A stretch of 58,869 nt of DNA from Acetobacteraceae bacterium (GTDB lineage: Bacteria; Pseudomonadota; Alphaproteobacteria; Acetobacterales; Acetobacteraceae), in NCBI GenBank assembly GCA_009693865.1, contig SHWL01000011.1:1-58869 (forward strand). The letters run 5' to 3'. Below, one piece after another: positions 50,561 to 58,736 of the stretch. Position numbers and translations under genes: made by a program. Positions within the stretch are counted from its first letter, which is position 1. Each line of letters starts with the position of its first letter. The notes below the pieces were generated by a model. The model was given only the letters and a program-made list of their open reading frames with translations, was not told the DNA's origin and did not search any database.

Positions 50561-51246
50561 AGTACGCGGGCCATCCCGGTTCCGGCGCGAGGCCTCGTAC
50601 TGGGCGTGACCCGTTGAACAGGGGCCGCGCCGATCAGGACGTCGATCTCCTGCCTGATCCGGGAGCGGGCGCGATGAAGCAACACGCGCTGGTTCTCGGC
50701 GCTGATTTCCAGCAACGCGCAGGTCTCCCCTGCGTCGCGGCCTTCCATGTCGCGCAGCAGGATCACCGCGCGCTGTCCCGCCGGCAACCGGTCGATCGCC
50801 GCCTGCGCGTGCTCCCAAAGCTGCCGCCCGAAGACCACCCGCTCCGGCGTCAGCTCCTCCCACAACCTGGGCGACTCGGCCCAATGACCGTCGGGTTTGA
50901 ACGCGCTCAACGGCACACCGCGCTCGCCGGGGGATGTTCCTTCCATCAGAGCGCCAAGCCCGAGGAGTCGGCCTTCGCGCGAAACGCGGGTGCGGGCGCG
51001 GTTCATGACGATGCTGAATATCCAGGTGACCAGGCTGGATCGTCCCTCGAACCGGCCGATGCCCGTATGGACCGCGATCCAGGCGTCCTGCACCACCTCC
51101 TCCGCCTGGGCGTGGCTGCCTATGATGGCGGCCGCGAATCGGACGAGCGAGGCATGAAACCGCCGAACCAGCATGCCATAGGCGCCCGTCTCACCCTGCC
51201 GCAGGCGCGCGAGAAAATCGGGATCATCGAATTCGGTCGAACGCAT
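50407..51246 (-). CDS. ECF-family RNA polymerase sigma factor with C-terminal extension
   Basis: The 279-residue protein from ATG 51246 has sigma region 2 (GMLVRRFHASLVRFAAAIIG, AEEVVQDAWIAVHTGIGRFE, SSLVTWIFSIVMNRARTRVS) and region 4 (AAIDRLPAGQRAVILLRDME, AGETCALLEISAENQRVLLH, RARSRIRQEID). After region 4, about 75 more residues (Arg/Ala-rich, no known domain) run antisense to the DoxX-like gene; typical ECF factors end near here. It is divergent from a zinc-finger protein that could be its anti-sigma partner. The extension may be an unconserved read-through tail. Confidence 0.85.
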   Translation of the reverse strand: MRSTEFDDPDFLARLRQGETGAYGMLVRRFHASLVRFAAAIIGSHAQAEEVVQDAWIAVHTGIGRFEGRSSLVTWIFSIVMNRARTRVSREGRLLGLGALMEGTSPGERGVPLSAFKPDGHWAESPRLWEELTPERVVFGRQLWEHAQAAIDRLPAGQRAVILLRDMEGRDAGETCALLEISAENQRVLLHRARSRIRQEIDVLIGAAPVQRVTPSTRPRAGTGMARVLHALDRVVPFHLVRFSSPWTIAAASARQDSRMNAALSQTAHASLNSAPPSL

Positions 51247-51357
51247 TCTGCCTCTTTTGGCTGTTTCTCCGGCGGGTTGCTCTGGATGTAAGCAGGAGAG
51301 ATATAACATGTATACTAACACTGCTCCGGGCCGGCTGACGGCAAACAGGACCTCGCA

Positions 51358-51588
51358 ATGAAGTGCCGTGACGTGGCGGAACTCGTGACAGCGTACATGG
51401 AAGGCGCGTTGCCGCCCGGTACCCGATTCCGGACACGGATGCATCTGCGGCTTTGCGCATCGTGCCGGCGCTACGTGGATCAACTGCGGCGCACGGTACG
51501 CCTCCTGGCCGACGGACCAACGCCGCCTCCTCCGGAGGATGAAGACCGGATCGTGGCGTCGATGATATCCTCGCGGCGTGAGGCGTAG
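51358..51588 (+). CDS. zf-HC2 (ZAS-type) putative anti-sigma factor
   Basis: The 76-residue soluble protein has MKCRDVAELVTAYMEGALPP followed by the zinc-binding anti-sigma motif His-x3-Cys-x2-Cys (MHLRLCASCRRYVDQL; His29, Cys33, Cys36) and a short acidic tail (PPPPEDEDRIVASM). This is the minimal ZAS domain that binds ECF sigma factors, without a membrane anchor. The gene lies divergently 111 bases from the ECF sigma gene rather than downstream of it. A cytoplasmic zinc/redox-sensing role is plausible. Confidence 0.8.
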   Translation: MKCRDVAELVTAYMEGALPPGTRFRTRMHLRLCASCRRYVDQLRRTVRLLADGPTPPPPEDEDRIVASMISSRREA

Positions 51589-52186
51589 GCGCGTCATGCC
51601 GGGTTGCAAGCGCTTCGCATCGGGCAATTGCCGGTTTTTTCGGCACCACGAATTGTGCGTTGCAATATGTTAGTAAAATTAACTTTTGAGTTAATGGTTT
51701 GTTAACAATGCCGGTGTAGGCTGTTTGATAGTCATGCCAGTCCAGGCTGACGAGCCGGTGTAGCCATGACACAGTGGCGCCGCCAGGACCGGAGGGACGC
51801 TGATGCACACCGCAGCGCGACCACTGATATTTGCCCAGAAAGCCTGGTTGTCCACAGAAATGCGCCGCGCGCGTTCACGATTCATCTTGAACTCGCTTCG
51901 GTGCGTCCGCACTATACCCTGGTTTCCTGGTCTGGCGTTCGTGCGGGGGCCGATTCTCCGCGTCCAGGCTGGGCCAGCGCCCGCTCGCGCGGTGAGATGT
52001 TTGCCGCGTCAGATTGCAAGCGCGGCGTGTAGTCCAGGATAGTTTATGAATTCGTCAGCAGAAATCCGGCCCAACGCAGAATCTTTCGCCAAGGAAGCCG
52101 TCCGTACGCTATGCTAGCCCAGGTCTTGCATGGGGCGGGCATGCCTCAGACTTTTCCGGGGGCGGCGTGGCTTCACCTTTTACCCA
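51589..52186. other. Long intergenic region before prkA
   Basis: About 600 bases with no recognised gene. An A/T-rich island (51670-51710) holds a perfect 7-bp hairpin ATTAACT-TTTG-AGTTAAT (51678-51695) and an adjoining TTAA-N7-TTAA box. The rest is G/C rich, with several short unrecognised frames. The promoter of the prkA operon is presumably in the last 150 bases. Confidence 0.5.
51691..51705. promoter_or_regulatory. CtrA-like box TTAA-N7-TTAA
   Basis: TTAATGGTTTGTTAA exactly fits the TTAA-N7-TTAA recognition pattern of the alphaproteobacterial response regulator CtrA; a second TTAA lies eight bases to the left (51679-51682). It is in the A/T-rich island about 480 bases before prkA and about 100 bases after the zinc-finger gene. 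Which gene it would control is unclear. Confidence 0.35.
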
Positions 52187-54145
52187 ATGGAGCGGCCAGT
52201 GCAGTCCGTTGAAGACATCTTTTCGGTATTTGCCCGCGGCTATGACGCGCACCGCGAAGGCGAGATAACGCTGCCCGAGTATCTTGAGGGCTGCCGCGAC
52301 AATCCCATGATGTACGCCACCGCCACCGAACGGTTGTTGGCGGCGATCGGCGAGCCTGAGATGGTCGACACGTCGAAGAACCCCCGACTCGGCCGGATCT
52401 TCATGAACCGGACGATCAGGGCGTACCCCGCGTTCAGCGAGTTCTACGGCATGGAGGAGACGATCGAACGGATCGTCGGGTTCCTCCGTCACGCCGCCCA
52501 GGGGTTGGAAGAACGCAAGCAAATCATGTACTTGCTTGGGCCGGTTGGCGGCGGCAAGTCGTCGCTCGCGGAACGGTTGAAAGCGTTGATGGAAACCCAT
52601 CCCATCTACGTTCTGAAGGCCGGCAGCGAGTTGAGCCCGGTCTTCGAAAGCCCGCTTGGCCTGTTCGATCCGGAGCGGATGGGCGGGCTGCTGGAAGACC
52701 GCTACGGGATTCCCCGGCGCCGCCTGAACGGGCTCATGAGCCCCTGGTGCCTGAAACGGCTCGACGAGTTCAACGGCGACATTTCCAAATTCCGGGTGCA
52801 GAAGATGCTGCCCTCGCGGCTGCGCCAGGTCGGCATCTCCAAGACCGAGCCGGGCGACGAGAACAACCAGGATATCTCGTCGCTGGTGGGCAAGGTCGAC
52901 ATTCGTAAGCTGGAAATGCACGCCCAGAACGATCCCGACGCCTACAGTTACTCCGGCGGCCTGAATCGCGCCAATCAGGGGTTGCTTGAGTTCGTCGAGA
53001 TGTTCAAAGCGCCGATCAAGATGCTGCATCCGTTGCTGACGGCGACGCAGGAAGGCAATTACATCGGCACGGAGAATATCGGCGCGATTCCGTTCTCCGG
53101 CATCGTCCTCGCCCACTCCAACGAATCGGAGTGGCAGACCTTCAAAAACAACCGGAACAACGAAGCCTTCATCGACCGCATTTACGTCATAAAGGTGCCG
53201 TACTGCCTGCGGGTGACCGACGAGCAGAAGATTTACGAGAAGCTGGTGACCCGGTCCGAGTTGGGGGATGCGGCGTGCGCGCCCGCGACCTTCGAGATGC
53301 TGGCCCGCTTCACCGTGCTGTCACGGCTGAAACGGCATGAAAACTCGACCATTTTCGCCAAAATGCGGGTCTATGACGGGGAAAGCCTGAAAGAAACCGA
53401 TCCGCGGGCGCGGAGTTTGCAGGAGTATAAGGATGCCGCCGGGGTCGAAGAAGGCATGGACGGCGCCTCCACCCGATTCGCCTTCAAGGTGTTGGCGGCG
53501 ACCTTCAACCATGACACGACGGAGATCGCCGCCGATCCCGTGCATCTGATGTATGTGCTGGAGCAATCGATCCGGCGCGATCAACTGCCGCAGGACGCCG
53601 AGAAGCGATATCTGGAATTCATCAAGGCCGAACTCGCGCCGCGGTATGCTGAATTCATCGGCAATGAAATCCAGAAGGCGTATCTGGAATCGTATCACGA
53701 CTATGGGCAGAATCTGTTCGACCGCTACGTGTCCTATGCCGACGCGTGGATCGAGGACATCGACTTCAAGGATCCGGACACCGGCCAGTTACTCAACCGC
53801 GAGTCGCTGAACCAGGAGCTGACCAAAGTCGAGAAGCCGGCCGGGATCGCCAATCCCAAGGATTTTCGAAATGAGGTCGTCAAATTCTGCCTCCGGGCGC
53901 GGGCGAACAATGCTGGGCGGAACCCGAACTGGACAAGCTATGAGAAAATCCGCGAAGTCATCGAAAAGCGGATGTTCAGCCAGGTCGAGGAACTGTTGCC
54001 CGTCATCAGCTTCGGCTCGAAGAAAGATGGCGAGACAGATAAAAAGCATACCGAGTTCGTCAGCCGCATGATGGGGCGCGGCTACACGGAACGCCAGGTT
54101 CGCCGCCTCGTGGAATGGTATATGCGGGTGAAGCAGGCGGGATAG
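52187..54145 (+). CDS. prkA: PrkA family serine protein kinase (YeaG-like)
   Basis: The 652-residue protein from ATG 52187 has a AAA+ N-terminal part with Walker A LLGPVGGGKSSLAERL (about 117-132), SRLKRHENSTIFAKMRVYDG and a C-terminal kinase-like region (FSQVEELLPVISFGSKKDGE, KKHTEFVSRMMGRGYTERQV). It ends in RRLVEWYMRVK. PrkA/YeaG is a stress-associated kinase or AAA+ protease active in starvation. It heads the conserved trio PrkA - DUF444 - SpoVR, all in the same direction here, and shows no damage. Confidence 0.95.
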   Translation: MERPVQSVEDIFSVFARGYDAHREGEITLPEYLEGCRDNPMMYATATERLLAAIGEPEMVDTSKNPRLGRIFMNRTIRAYPAFSEFYGMEETIERIVGFLRHAAQGLEERKQIMYLLGPVGGGKSSLAERLKALMETHPIYVLKAGSELSPVFESPLGLFDPERMGGLLEDRYGIPRRRLNGLMSPWCLKRLDEFNGDISKFRVQKMLPSRLRQVGISKTEPGDENNQDISSLVGKVDIRKLEMHAQNDPDAYSYSGGLNRANQGLLEFVEMFKAPIKMLHPLLTATQEGNYIGTENIGAIPFSGIVLAHSNESEWQTFKNNRNNEAFIDRIYVIKVPYCLRVTDEQKIYEKLVTRSELGDAACAPATFEMLARFTVLSRLKRHENSTIFAKMRVYDGESLKETDPRARSLQEYKDAAGVEEGMDGASTRFAFKVLAATFNHDTTEIAADPVHLMYVLEQSIRRDQLPQDAEKRYLEFIKAELAPRYAEFIGNEIQKAYLESYHDYGQNLFDRYVSYADAWIEDIDFKDPDTGQLLNRESLNQELTKVEKPAGIANPKDFRNEVVKFCLRARANNAGRNPNWTSYEKIREVIEKRMFSQVEELLPVISFGSKKDGETDKKHTEFVSRMMGRGYTERQVRRLVEWYMRVKQAG

Positions 54146-54203
54146 GCAAACATGAACTTCGCCCGCGCAAATCAGCCCCGCCTACATCAGATGGTCCGTT
54201 GAA

Positions 54204-55499
54204 ATGCATATCGTCGACCGTCGGCTGAACCCTGGCGGTAAAAACCTCGCCAACCGGCAGCGCTTCATGCGGCGGGCGAAATCGCAAATCCGCAAGGCGG
54301 TGCATGAAAGCACCGCCAGCGGTAGCATCAAGGACGCCGACGACGGCGGTGAGGTCGTCCTGCCGGCGCAGGGTGTGCACGAGCCGCAGTTCCGCAGGTC
54401 CTCGCATGGCGGATTCCGCGATCACCTGTTGCCGGGCAACAAGGAATATGTGCCCGGCGACACCATCCCGCGTCCGCGTGGCGGTGGCGGGGACGGCGGG
54501 TCCGAAGGCAGCCCCGACGGCGAGGGGGAGGACGATTTCCGCTTCGCTTTGTCGCGCGACGAGTTCGTCGATCTGTTCCTGGAAGACCTGGAGCTTCCCG
54601 ACCTCGCGAAGCGGAAAGTCGCGAGCACGGAAGCCGTGAGCTGGCAGCGCGCCGGGTATTCCGTGACCGGCTCGCCCTCCAACCTCGCGCTGAACCGCAC
54701 GGTGCGCAATTCTCTCGCGCGGCGCATCGCGCTGAAACGGCCGAAGCCGGAGGAGCTTGAGGCGCTGCGCGCTGAGATCGCGGCGCTGGACGAAGTGGAT
54801 GAACGCCGCCCGGAGCTGGAAGCCGAACTGGCGCGCAAACTGCGGCGCACTGGTCTCATTCCTTACATCGACCCGCTGGATGTCCGGTACAAACGCTTCG
54901 ATGCGATTCCGAAGCCGGTCGCGCAGGCCGTGATGTTTTGCCTGATGGACGTCTCGGGCTCGATGACCGAGCACATGAAGGATCTCGCCAAGCGGTTCTA
55001 CATCCTGCTCTATATCTTCCTGAAACGCCGCTACAAGAATGTCGAAGTGGTGTTCATCCGTCACACCCATGAAGCCTCCGAGGTCGACGAGGAGACGTTT
55101 TTCAACAGCCCGGAAACCGGCGGCACCGTTGTGTCCACCGCGCTGGAGGAAATGGCGAAGGTCGTGGCCGAGCGTTACGATCCGGATTCCTGGAATATTT
55201 ACGCGGCGCAGGCGTCGGACGGGGACAATACGGCGAGCGATAACGAACGGACGGCGGCGCTGCTGACCAAAAACATCCTGCCGATCAGCCAGTACTATGC
55301 GTATCTGGAGGTCGGCCGCGACGCGGAACATTTCCCGCCCGGCTTCATCCGGCGTGACAGCGATTTGTGGCAAACCTACAGTGCTCTGATCAAAGCGGGC
55401 GCGCCGATGGCCATGCGCAAAGTCGGCCACCGGCGGGACATCTATCCCGTGTTCCGGGAATTGTTCGCCAAAAAGACCAGCGCGGAGGCCGAGGCATGA
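54204..55499 (+). CDS. DUF444 / YeaH-like protein with VWA-type MIDAS
   Basis: The 431-residue protein has the basic N-terminus MHIVDRRLNPGGKNLANRQR, a Gly-rich segment (PRGGGGDGGSEGSPDG), SRDEFVDLFLEDLELPDLAK, and a von Willebrand A-like domain with metal-ion-dependent adhesion motif MFCLMDVSGSMTEHMKDLAK. It also has FIRHTHEASEVDEETFF and SDGDNTASDN. YeaH acts with PrkA/YeaG in nutrient-stress responses. It is in the middle of the three-gene operon, with its stop overlapping the spoVR start (ATGA). Confidence 0.94.
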   Translation: MHIVDRRLNPGGKNLANRQRFMRRAKSQIRKAVHESTASGSIKDADDGGEVVLPAQGVHEPQFRRSSHGGFRDHLLPGNKEYVPGDTIPRPRGGGGDGGSEGSPDGEGEDDFRFALSRDEFVDLFLEDLELPDLAKRKVASTEAVSWQRAGYSVTGSPSNLALNRTVRNSLARRIALKRPKPEELEALRAEIAALDEVDERRPELEAELARKLRRTGLIPYIDPLDVRYKRFDAIPKPVAQAVMFCLMDVSGSMTEHMKDLAKRFYILLYIFLKRRYKNVEVVFIRHTHEASEVDEETFFNSPETGGTVVSTALEEMAKVVAERYDPDSWNIYAAQASDGDNTASDNERTAALLTKNILPISQYYAYLEVGRDAEHFPPGFIRRDSDLWQTYSALIKAGAPMAMRKVGHRRDIYPVFRELFAKKTSAEAEA

Positions 55500-57058
55500 G
55501 TGTTTCCACCGAATCCGACCGCTTGCTGTTCAAAGGCGCGGACTGGGACTTCAACACGATCCAGCGCATCAACGACGCGGTCGAAGAGATAGCCCTCAAC
55601 GAACTAGGCCTGAACGTCTACCAGAATCAGATCGAGGTCATCAGCACCGAGCAGATGCTGGACGCCTATTCGTCCATCGGCATGCCGCTGTTTTACAAGC
55701 ACTGGTCGTTCGGCAAGCATTTCGCGCGCAACGAGGCGATGTACCGCACGGGAATGCAGGGGCTGGCGTACGAGATCGTCATCAACTCGAACCCGTGCAT
55801 CTCCTATATCATGGAGGAAAACACCGCCACGATGCAGACGCTGGTGATCGCGCACGCGGCGTATGGGCACAATCATTTTTTCAAGAACAACTACGTCTTC
55901 AAACAATGGACCGACGCGGACGGCATTATCGACTACCTGGAATTCGCCCGCGATTTCGTCATGAAGTGCGAAGAGCAACACGGCGCCGAGGAGGTCGAGC
56001 GGCTGCTGGACGCGGCGCATGCGCTGATGAATCACGGCATCCATAAGTACCCCCGGCGGCGGGCCACCGATCTGCGCACCGAGGAAAAGCGCGAACTCGA
56101 ACGCCGCGAGCACGACGAGCGCGTGTTCAACGACCTGTGGCGCACCGTGCCGGGCAAGGACAACGGGCGCCACGATCCGACCGCGCTGGAACGCCGCCGC
56201 GCGCTGCTGGAACTGCCGCAGGAGAACATCCTCTATTTCCTGGAGAAGTCCGCACCGCTTTTACTCCCATGGCAACGGGAGCTGCTGCGGATCGTGCGGA
56301 TTATCGCCCAGTATTTTTATCCGCAGACCCAGACCAAAGTGATGAACGAGGGCTGCGCGACCTACGTCCACTACCAGATCATGAACCGGTTGCACGACAA
56401 GGGTCTGATTTCCGAGGGCGCGTTGATGGAGTTCCTGCGCTCCCACACGAATGTCGTGTTCCAGCCGGATTTCGACGATCCCCGATACTCCGGGTTCAAC
56501 CCCTACGCGCTCGGTTTCGCGATGATGAAGGACATCGAGCGGATTTGTCACGAACCCACTGCCGAGGATCGCGAATGGTTCCCGGATATCTCCGGATGTG
56601 GCGACCACATGGCCGTGCTCCGCGACGTCTGGGCTAATTACCGCGATGAGAGCTTCATCCTGCAATATCTCAGCCCGCGCCTGATCCGCCATTTCGGCCT
56701 GTTCCGGGTGACCGACGACGCCGAAGACCCGCATCTGAAGGTCGCGGCGATTCACGACGAACGTGGGTATCGCGACATCCGCCGCGCGCTGGCTCGCCAT
56801 TACGACCCGGCTTATTTCACGCCGGATATTCAGGTCGTCGATGTGAATCTGGCCGGCGACCGGAAACTGATGGTGCAGCACCGGGCGATGAACCGTATCC
56901 TGTTGGAAGAGAAAGACGCGCGGCTAGTGCTGCAGCATATCGCCGATCTCTGGGGCTACGATGTCGCGATGGCCGAGATCGATCCGGCCGATGACACGGT
57001 GCTCAAGGACCACAAGGCGCGGGCGCGGCCGGGGATCGTTCCGCTGGAAACGGCGTGA
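55496..57058 (+). CDS. SpoVR family protein (YcgB-like)
   Basis: The 520-residue protein from ATG 55496 has WDFNTIQRINDAVEEIALNE, YQNQIEVISTEQMLDAYSSI, YKHWSFGKHFARNEAMYRTG, VINSNPCISYIMEENTATMQ, HAAYGHNHFFKNNYVFKQW and YFYPQTQTKVMNEGCATYVH, the conserved core of SpoVR/YcgB proteins. Several conserved His residues suggest a metal site. The molecular role is not defined beyond stress and, in Bacillus, spore cortex formation. Its co-transcription with PrkA and DUF444 is a widely conserved arrangement. A repeat cluster begins right after the stop. Confidence 0.95.
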   Translation: MSVSTESDRLLFKGADWDFNTIQRINDAVEEIALNELGLNVYQNQIEVISTEQMLDAYSSIGMPLFYKHWSFGKHFARNEAMYRTGMQGLAYEIVINSNPCISYIMEENTATMQTLVIAHAAYGHNHFFKNNYVFKQWTDADGIIDYLEFARDFVMKCEEQHGAEEVERLLDAAHALMNHGIHKYPRRRATDLRTEEKRELERREHDERVFNDLWRTVPGKDNGRHDPTALERRRALLELPQENILYFLEKSAPLLLPWQRELLRIVRIIAQYFYPQTQTKVMNEGCATYVHYQIMNRLHDKGLISEGALMEFLRSHTNVVFQPDFDDPRYSGFNPYALGFAMMKDIERICHEPTAEDREWFPDISGCGDHMAVLRDVWANYRDESFILQYLSPRLIRHFGLFRVTDDAEDPHLKVAAIHDERGYRDIRRALARHYDPAYFTPDIQVVDVNLAGDRKLMVQHRAMNRILLEEKDARLVLQHIADLWGYDVAMAEIDPADDTVLKDHKARARPGIVPLETA

Positions 57059-57065
57059 TCCGTTC

Positions 57066-57388
57066 CCTGGGGCAGGATCGTTTTCCGATCTGGTTGCAGC
57101 GGGACGCCCTCCCTCCTTCGTCATGGCCCGGCTCGTCCGGACCACCGGTCGCGGTACTGTGCTCGAACGGGTGGCCCGGACGAGCCGCATAAGCATCAGG
57201 ATAACCGAGGACCGGAGAGGGATATTCTCTTTTCACCGTCATGGCCCGGCTCGTCCGGGCCACCCGTTGTGGCACTGTGCTGAAATGGGTGGCCCGGACG
57301 AGCCGGGCCATGACGGTTTTGGGCGAAAACCTCCCACCCATCAGCCCTATCCTGATGCATATGCGGACGAGCCGGGCCATGACGAAGG
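57066..57388. repeat. Two adjacent composite palindromic repeats (copies E and F)
   Basis: Copy E (about 57072-57190) starts with the outer arm CGTTTTCCGATCTGGTTGCA also found in copy A, then CGTCATGGCCCGGCTCGTCC and a right half ending GGTGGCCCGGACGAGCC. Its right arm is cut off and replaced by GCATAAGCATCAGGAT, the left half-site of copy F. Copy F has a complete core at 57238-57316 and a right half-site (TCCTGATGCATATGCGGACG, AGCCGGGCCATGACG) at about 57350-57383. E thus appears to be a chimera of the two repeat subtypes. No gene lies in this 370-base gap. Confidence 0.85.
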
Positions 57389-57428
57389 CAGGGGACGGGC
57401 CGAAAAGCTGCGTTAAAGCAGGCTGATC

Positions 57429-58427
57429 TTAAGCTTTCGTCCCCAGAACCTCGGGGTTGGTAACCCTGATCGGCGTGCCGTCGAGGAAAGCCAACGCATT
57501 TTCGATCATCTGCGGATAGAACCCTTCCCAGGTTTCCTTCACGCCATATCCCATATGCGGCATCAGGATCGTGTTGGGCAGGCGGCGGAACGGATGATCC
57601 TCGGGCAACGGCTCCCGGTCGTACACGTCGAGCGCGGCGACGATCCGGCCCGCGTGCAACGCCATCAGCAACGCCTCCTCATCGATCAACGGGCCGCGCG
57701 AAGTATTGATGAGGATCGCCCCCTGTTTCATTTTTGCAATGTCCGCCTCGCCAATCAGGCCCCGGCTGCGCGGCGACAGCACCATATGAACCGAGATCGC
57801 ATCGGATTGGTGCATCAGGTCGTCCTTCGTCACCAGGGTGGCGCCGATTTCCTTGCAGCGGGCCTCGGTGAGATTCTGACTCCAGGCGATCACGTTCATT
57901 CGCAACGCGATACAGTATTGCGCCATGTAGCCGCCGAGGCGGCCCAGACCAACGATGCCGATGGTCTTGCCGGCCAGGCCGATGCCGACCGGCACGCCCA
58001 TCTGGAACCGGCCGCGCCGCATATTCAGATCGCCTTGCGGAATGCCGCGAGCGGTCGCGATCAGCAGGCCAAGCGCCAGTTCCGCGGTCGCGGAATCGGT
58101 GTTCCCGCCACCTCGGGTGTTGCAAACGACAATGCCGCGCGCCGTGCAGGCCGGCGTGTCGAGCGATGCGTTCCGCGCGCCCGTCATCCCCAACATCCGC
58201 AACTTCGGCAGACGGTTGATCAACGATCCCGGCAATGGCGTCCGTTCCCGCATCGACAGCACGATGTCGAATTCGGCCAGGCGCGCCGCCGCTTCATCCT
58301 CGTCGCGGAAGGCCTCGGAGAAAATCGTGACATCGGCGCGTGATTCCAGCTCGAACCAGTCGGCGCTCTGGTAGGCGACGCCCTGCCAATCATCCAGAAC
58401 CGCGACTTTGCTTTGATTGCCGCTCAT
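57429..58427 (-). CDS. D-2-hydroxyacid dehydrogenase family protein
   Basis: The 332-residue protein starts at ATG 58427 behind CCAGGAGGAACG. It has the two-domain D-isomer-specific dehydrogenase fold: RMLGMTGARNASLDTPACTA, the Rossmann GIVGLGRLGGYMAQYC, MVLSPRSRGLIGEADIAKMK, INTSRGPLIDEEAL (catalytic Arg region), ALDVYDREPLPEDHPF (Glu) and ILMPHMGYGVKETWE (His). It reduces a 2-keto acid or oxidises a D-2-hydroxy acid with NAD(P). The VCNTRGGGNTDSATAELALG loop is typical of the phosphoglycerate dehydrogenase-like branch. The substrate is unknown. Confidence 0.9.
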   Translation of the reverse strand: MSGNQSKVAVLDDWQGVAYQSADWFELESRADVTIFSEAFRDEDEAAARLAEFDIVLSMRERTPLPGSLINRLPKLRMLGMTGARNASLDTPACTARGIVVCNTRGGGNTDSATAELALGLLIATARGIPQGDLNMRRGRFQMGVPVGIGLAGKTIGIVGLGRLGGYMAQYCIALRMNVIAWSQNLTEARCKEIGATLVTKDDLMHQSDAISVHMVLSPRSRGLIGEADIAKMKQGAILINTSRGPLIDEEALLMALHAGRIVAALDVYDREPLPEDHPFRRLPNTILMPHMGYGVKETWEGFYPQMIENALAFLDGTPIRVTNPEVLGTKA

Positions 58428-58495
58428 GCGTTCCTCCTGGTGTTCCCGCCTGAACGTGGCCCGCGCCGCGGGGCGTGACAAGAGGTGGGGAAGCG

Positions 58496-58736
58496 CGAGG
58501 GCTCCGCCCTCGGACCCGCCAGGAGGCGCTGCCTCCCCCGCCTTCGCAGGGGCATGCCTGGACCTCCGGCAAAGGCGGTCGCCTTTGCAACCCATTCATT
58601 TTTGGTTGGGCGTAAGAGGGGGCCTATGGTGACTTATCAACATCCTCGTAGGCCCCCTCTTACGCCCAACCAAATTAAAGGTTCCAAGGGCCACTGCCCT
58701 TGGCGGGAGTCCAGAGGGCGGCGCCCCATACGCGCG
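58496..58736. repeat. Cluster of short G/C-rich hairpins with one perfect 26-bp inverted repeat
   Basis: Successive small palindromes occur at 58496-58512 (CGAGGGC-TCC-GCCCTCG), 58522-58536 (GGAGGC-GCT-GCCTCC), 58570-58587 (CAAAGGCG-GT-CGCCTTTG) and 58684-58703 (CCAAGGGC-CACT-GCCCTTGG). Between them lies a perfect 26-bp inverted repeat with a 22-base loop, 58601-58626 (TTTGGTTGGGCGTAAGAGGG plus GGCCTA) and 58649-58674. No gene is seen in 58428-58869; the last 130 bases hold nothing recognisable. Confidence 0.8.

Noticed and set aside
51620-51642. Possible terminator GGCAATTGCC-GGTTTTTT after the zinc-finger gene
   Set aside because: The stem would be only three pairs once a loop is allowed, and the T-run is inside a second competing hairpin; too weak to annotate.
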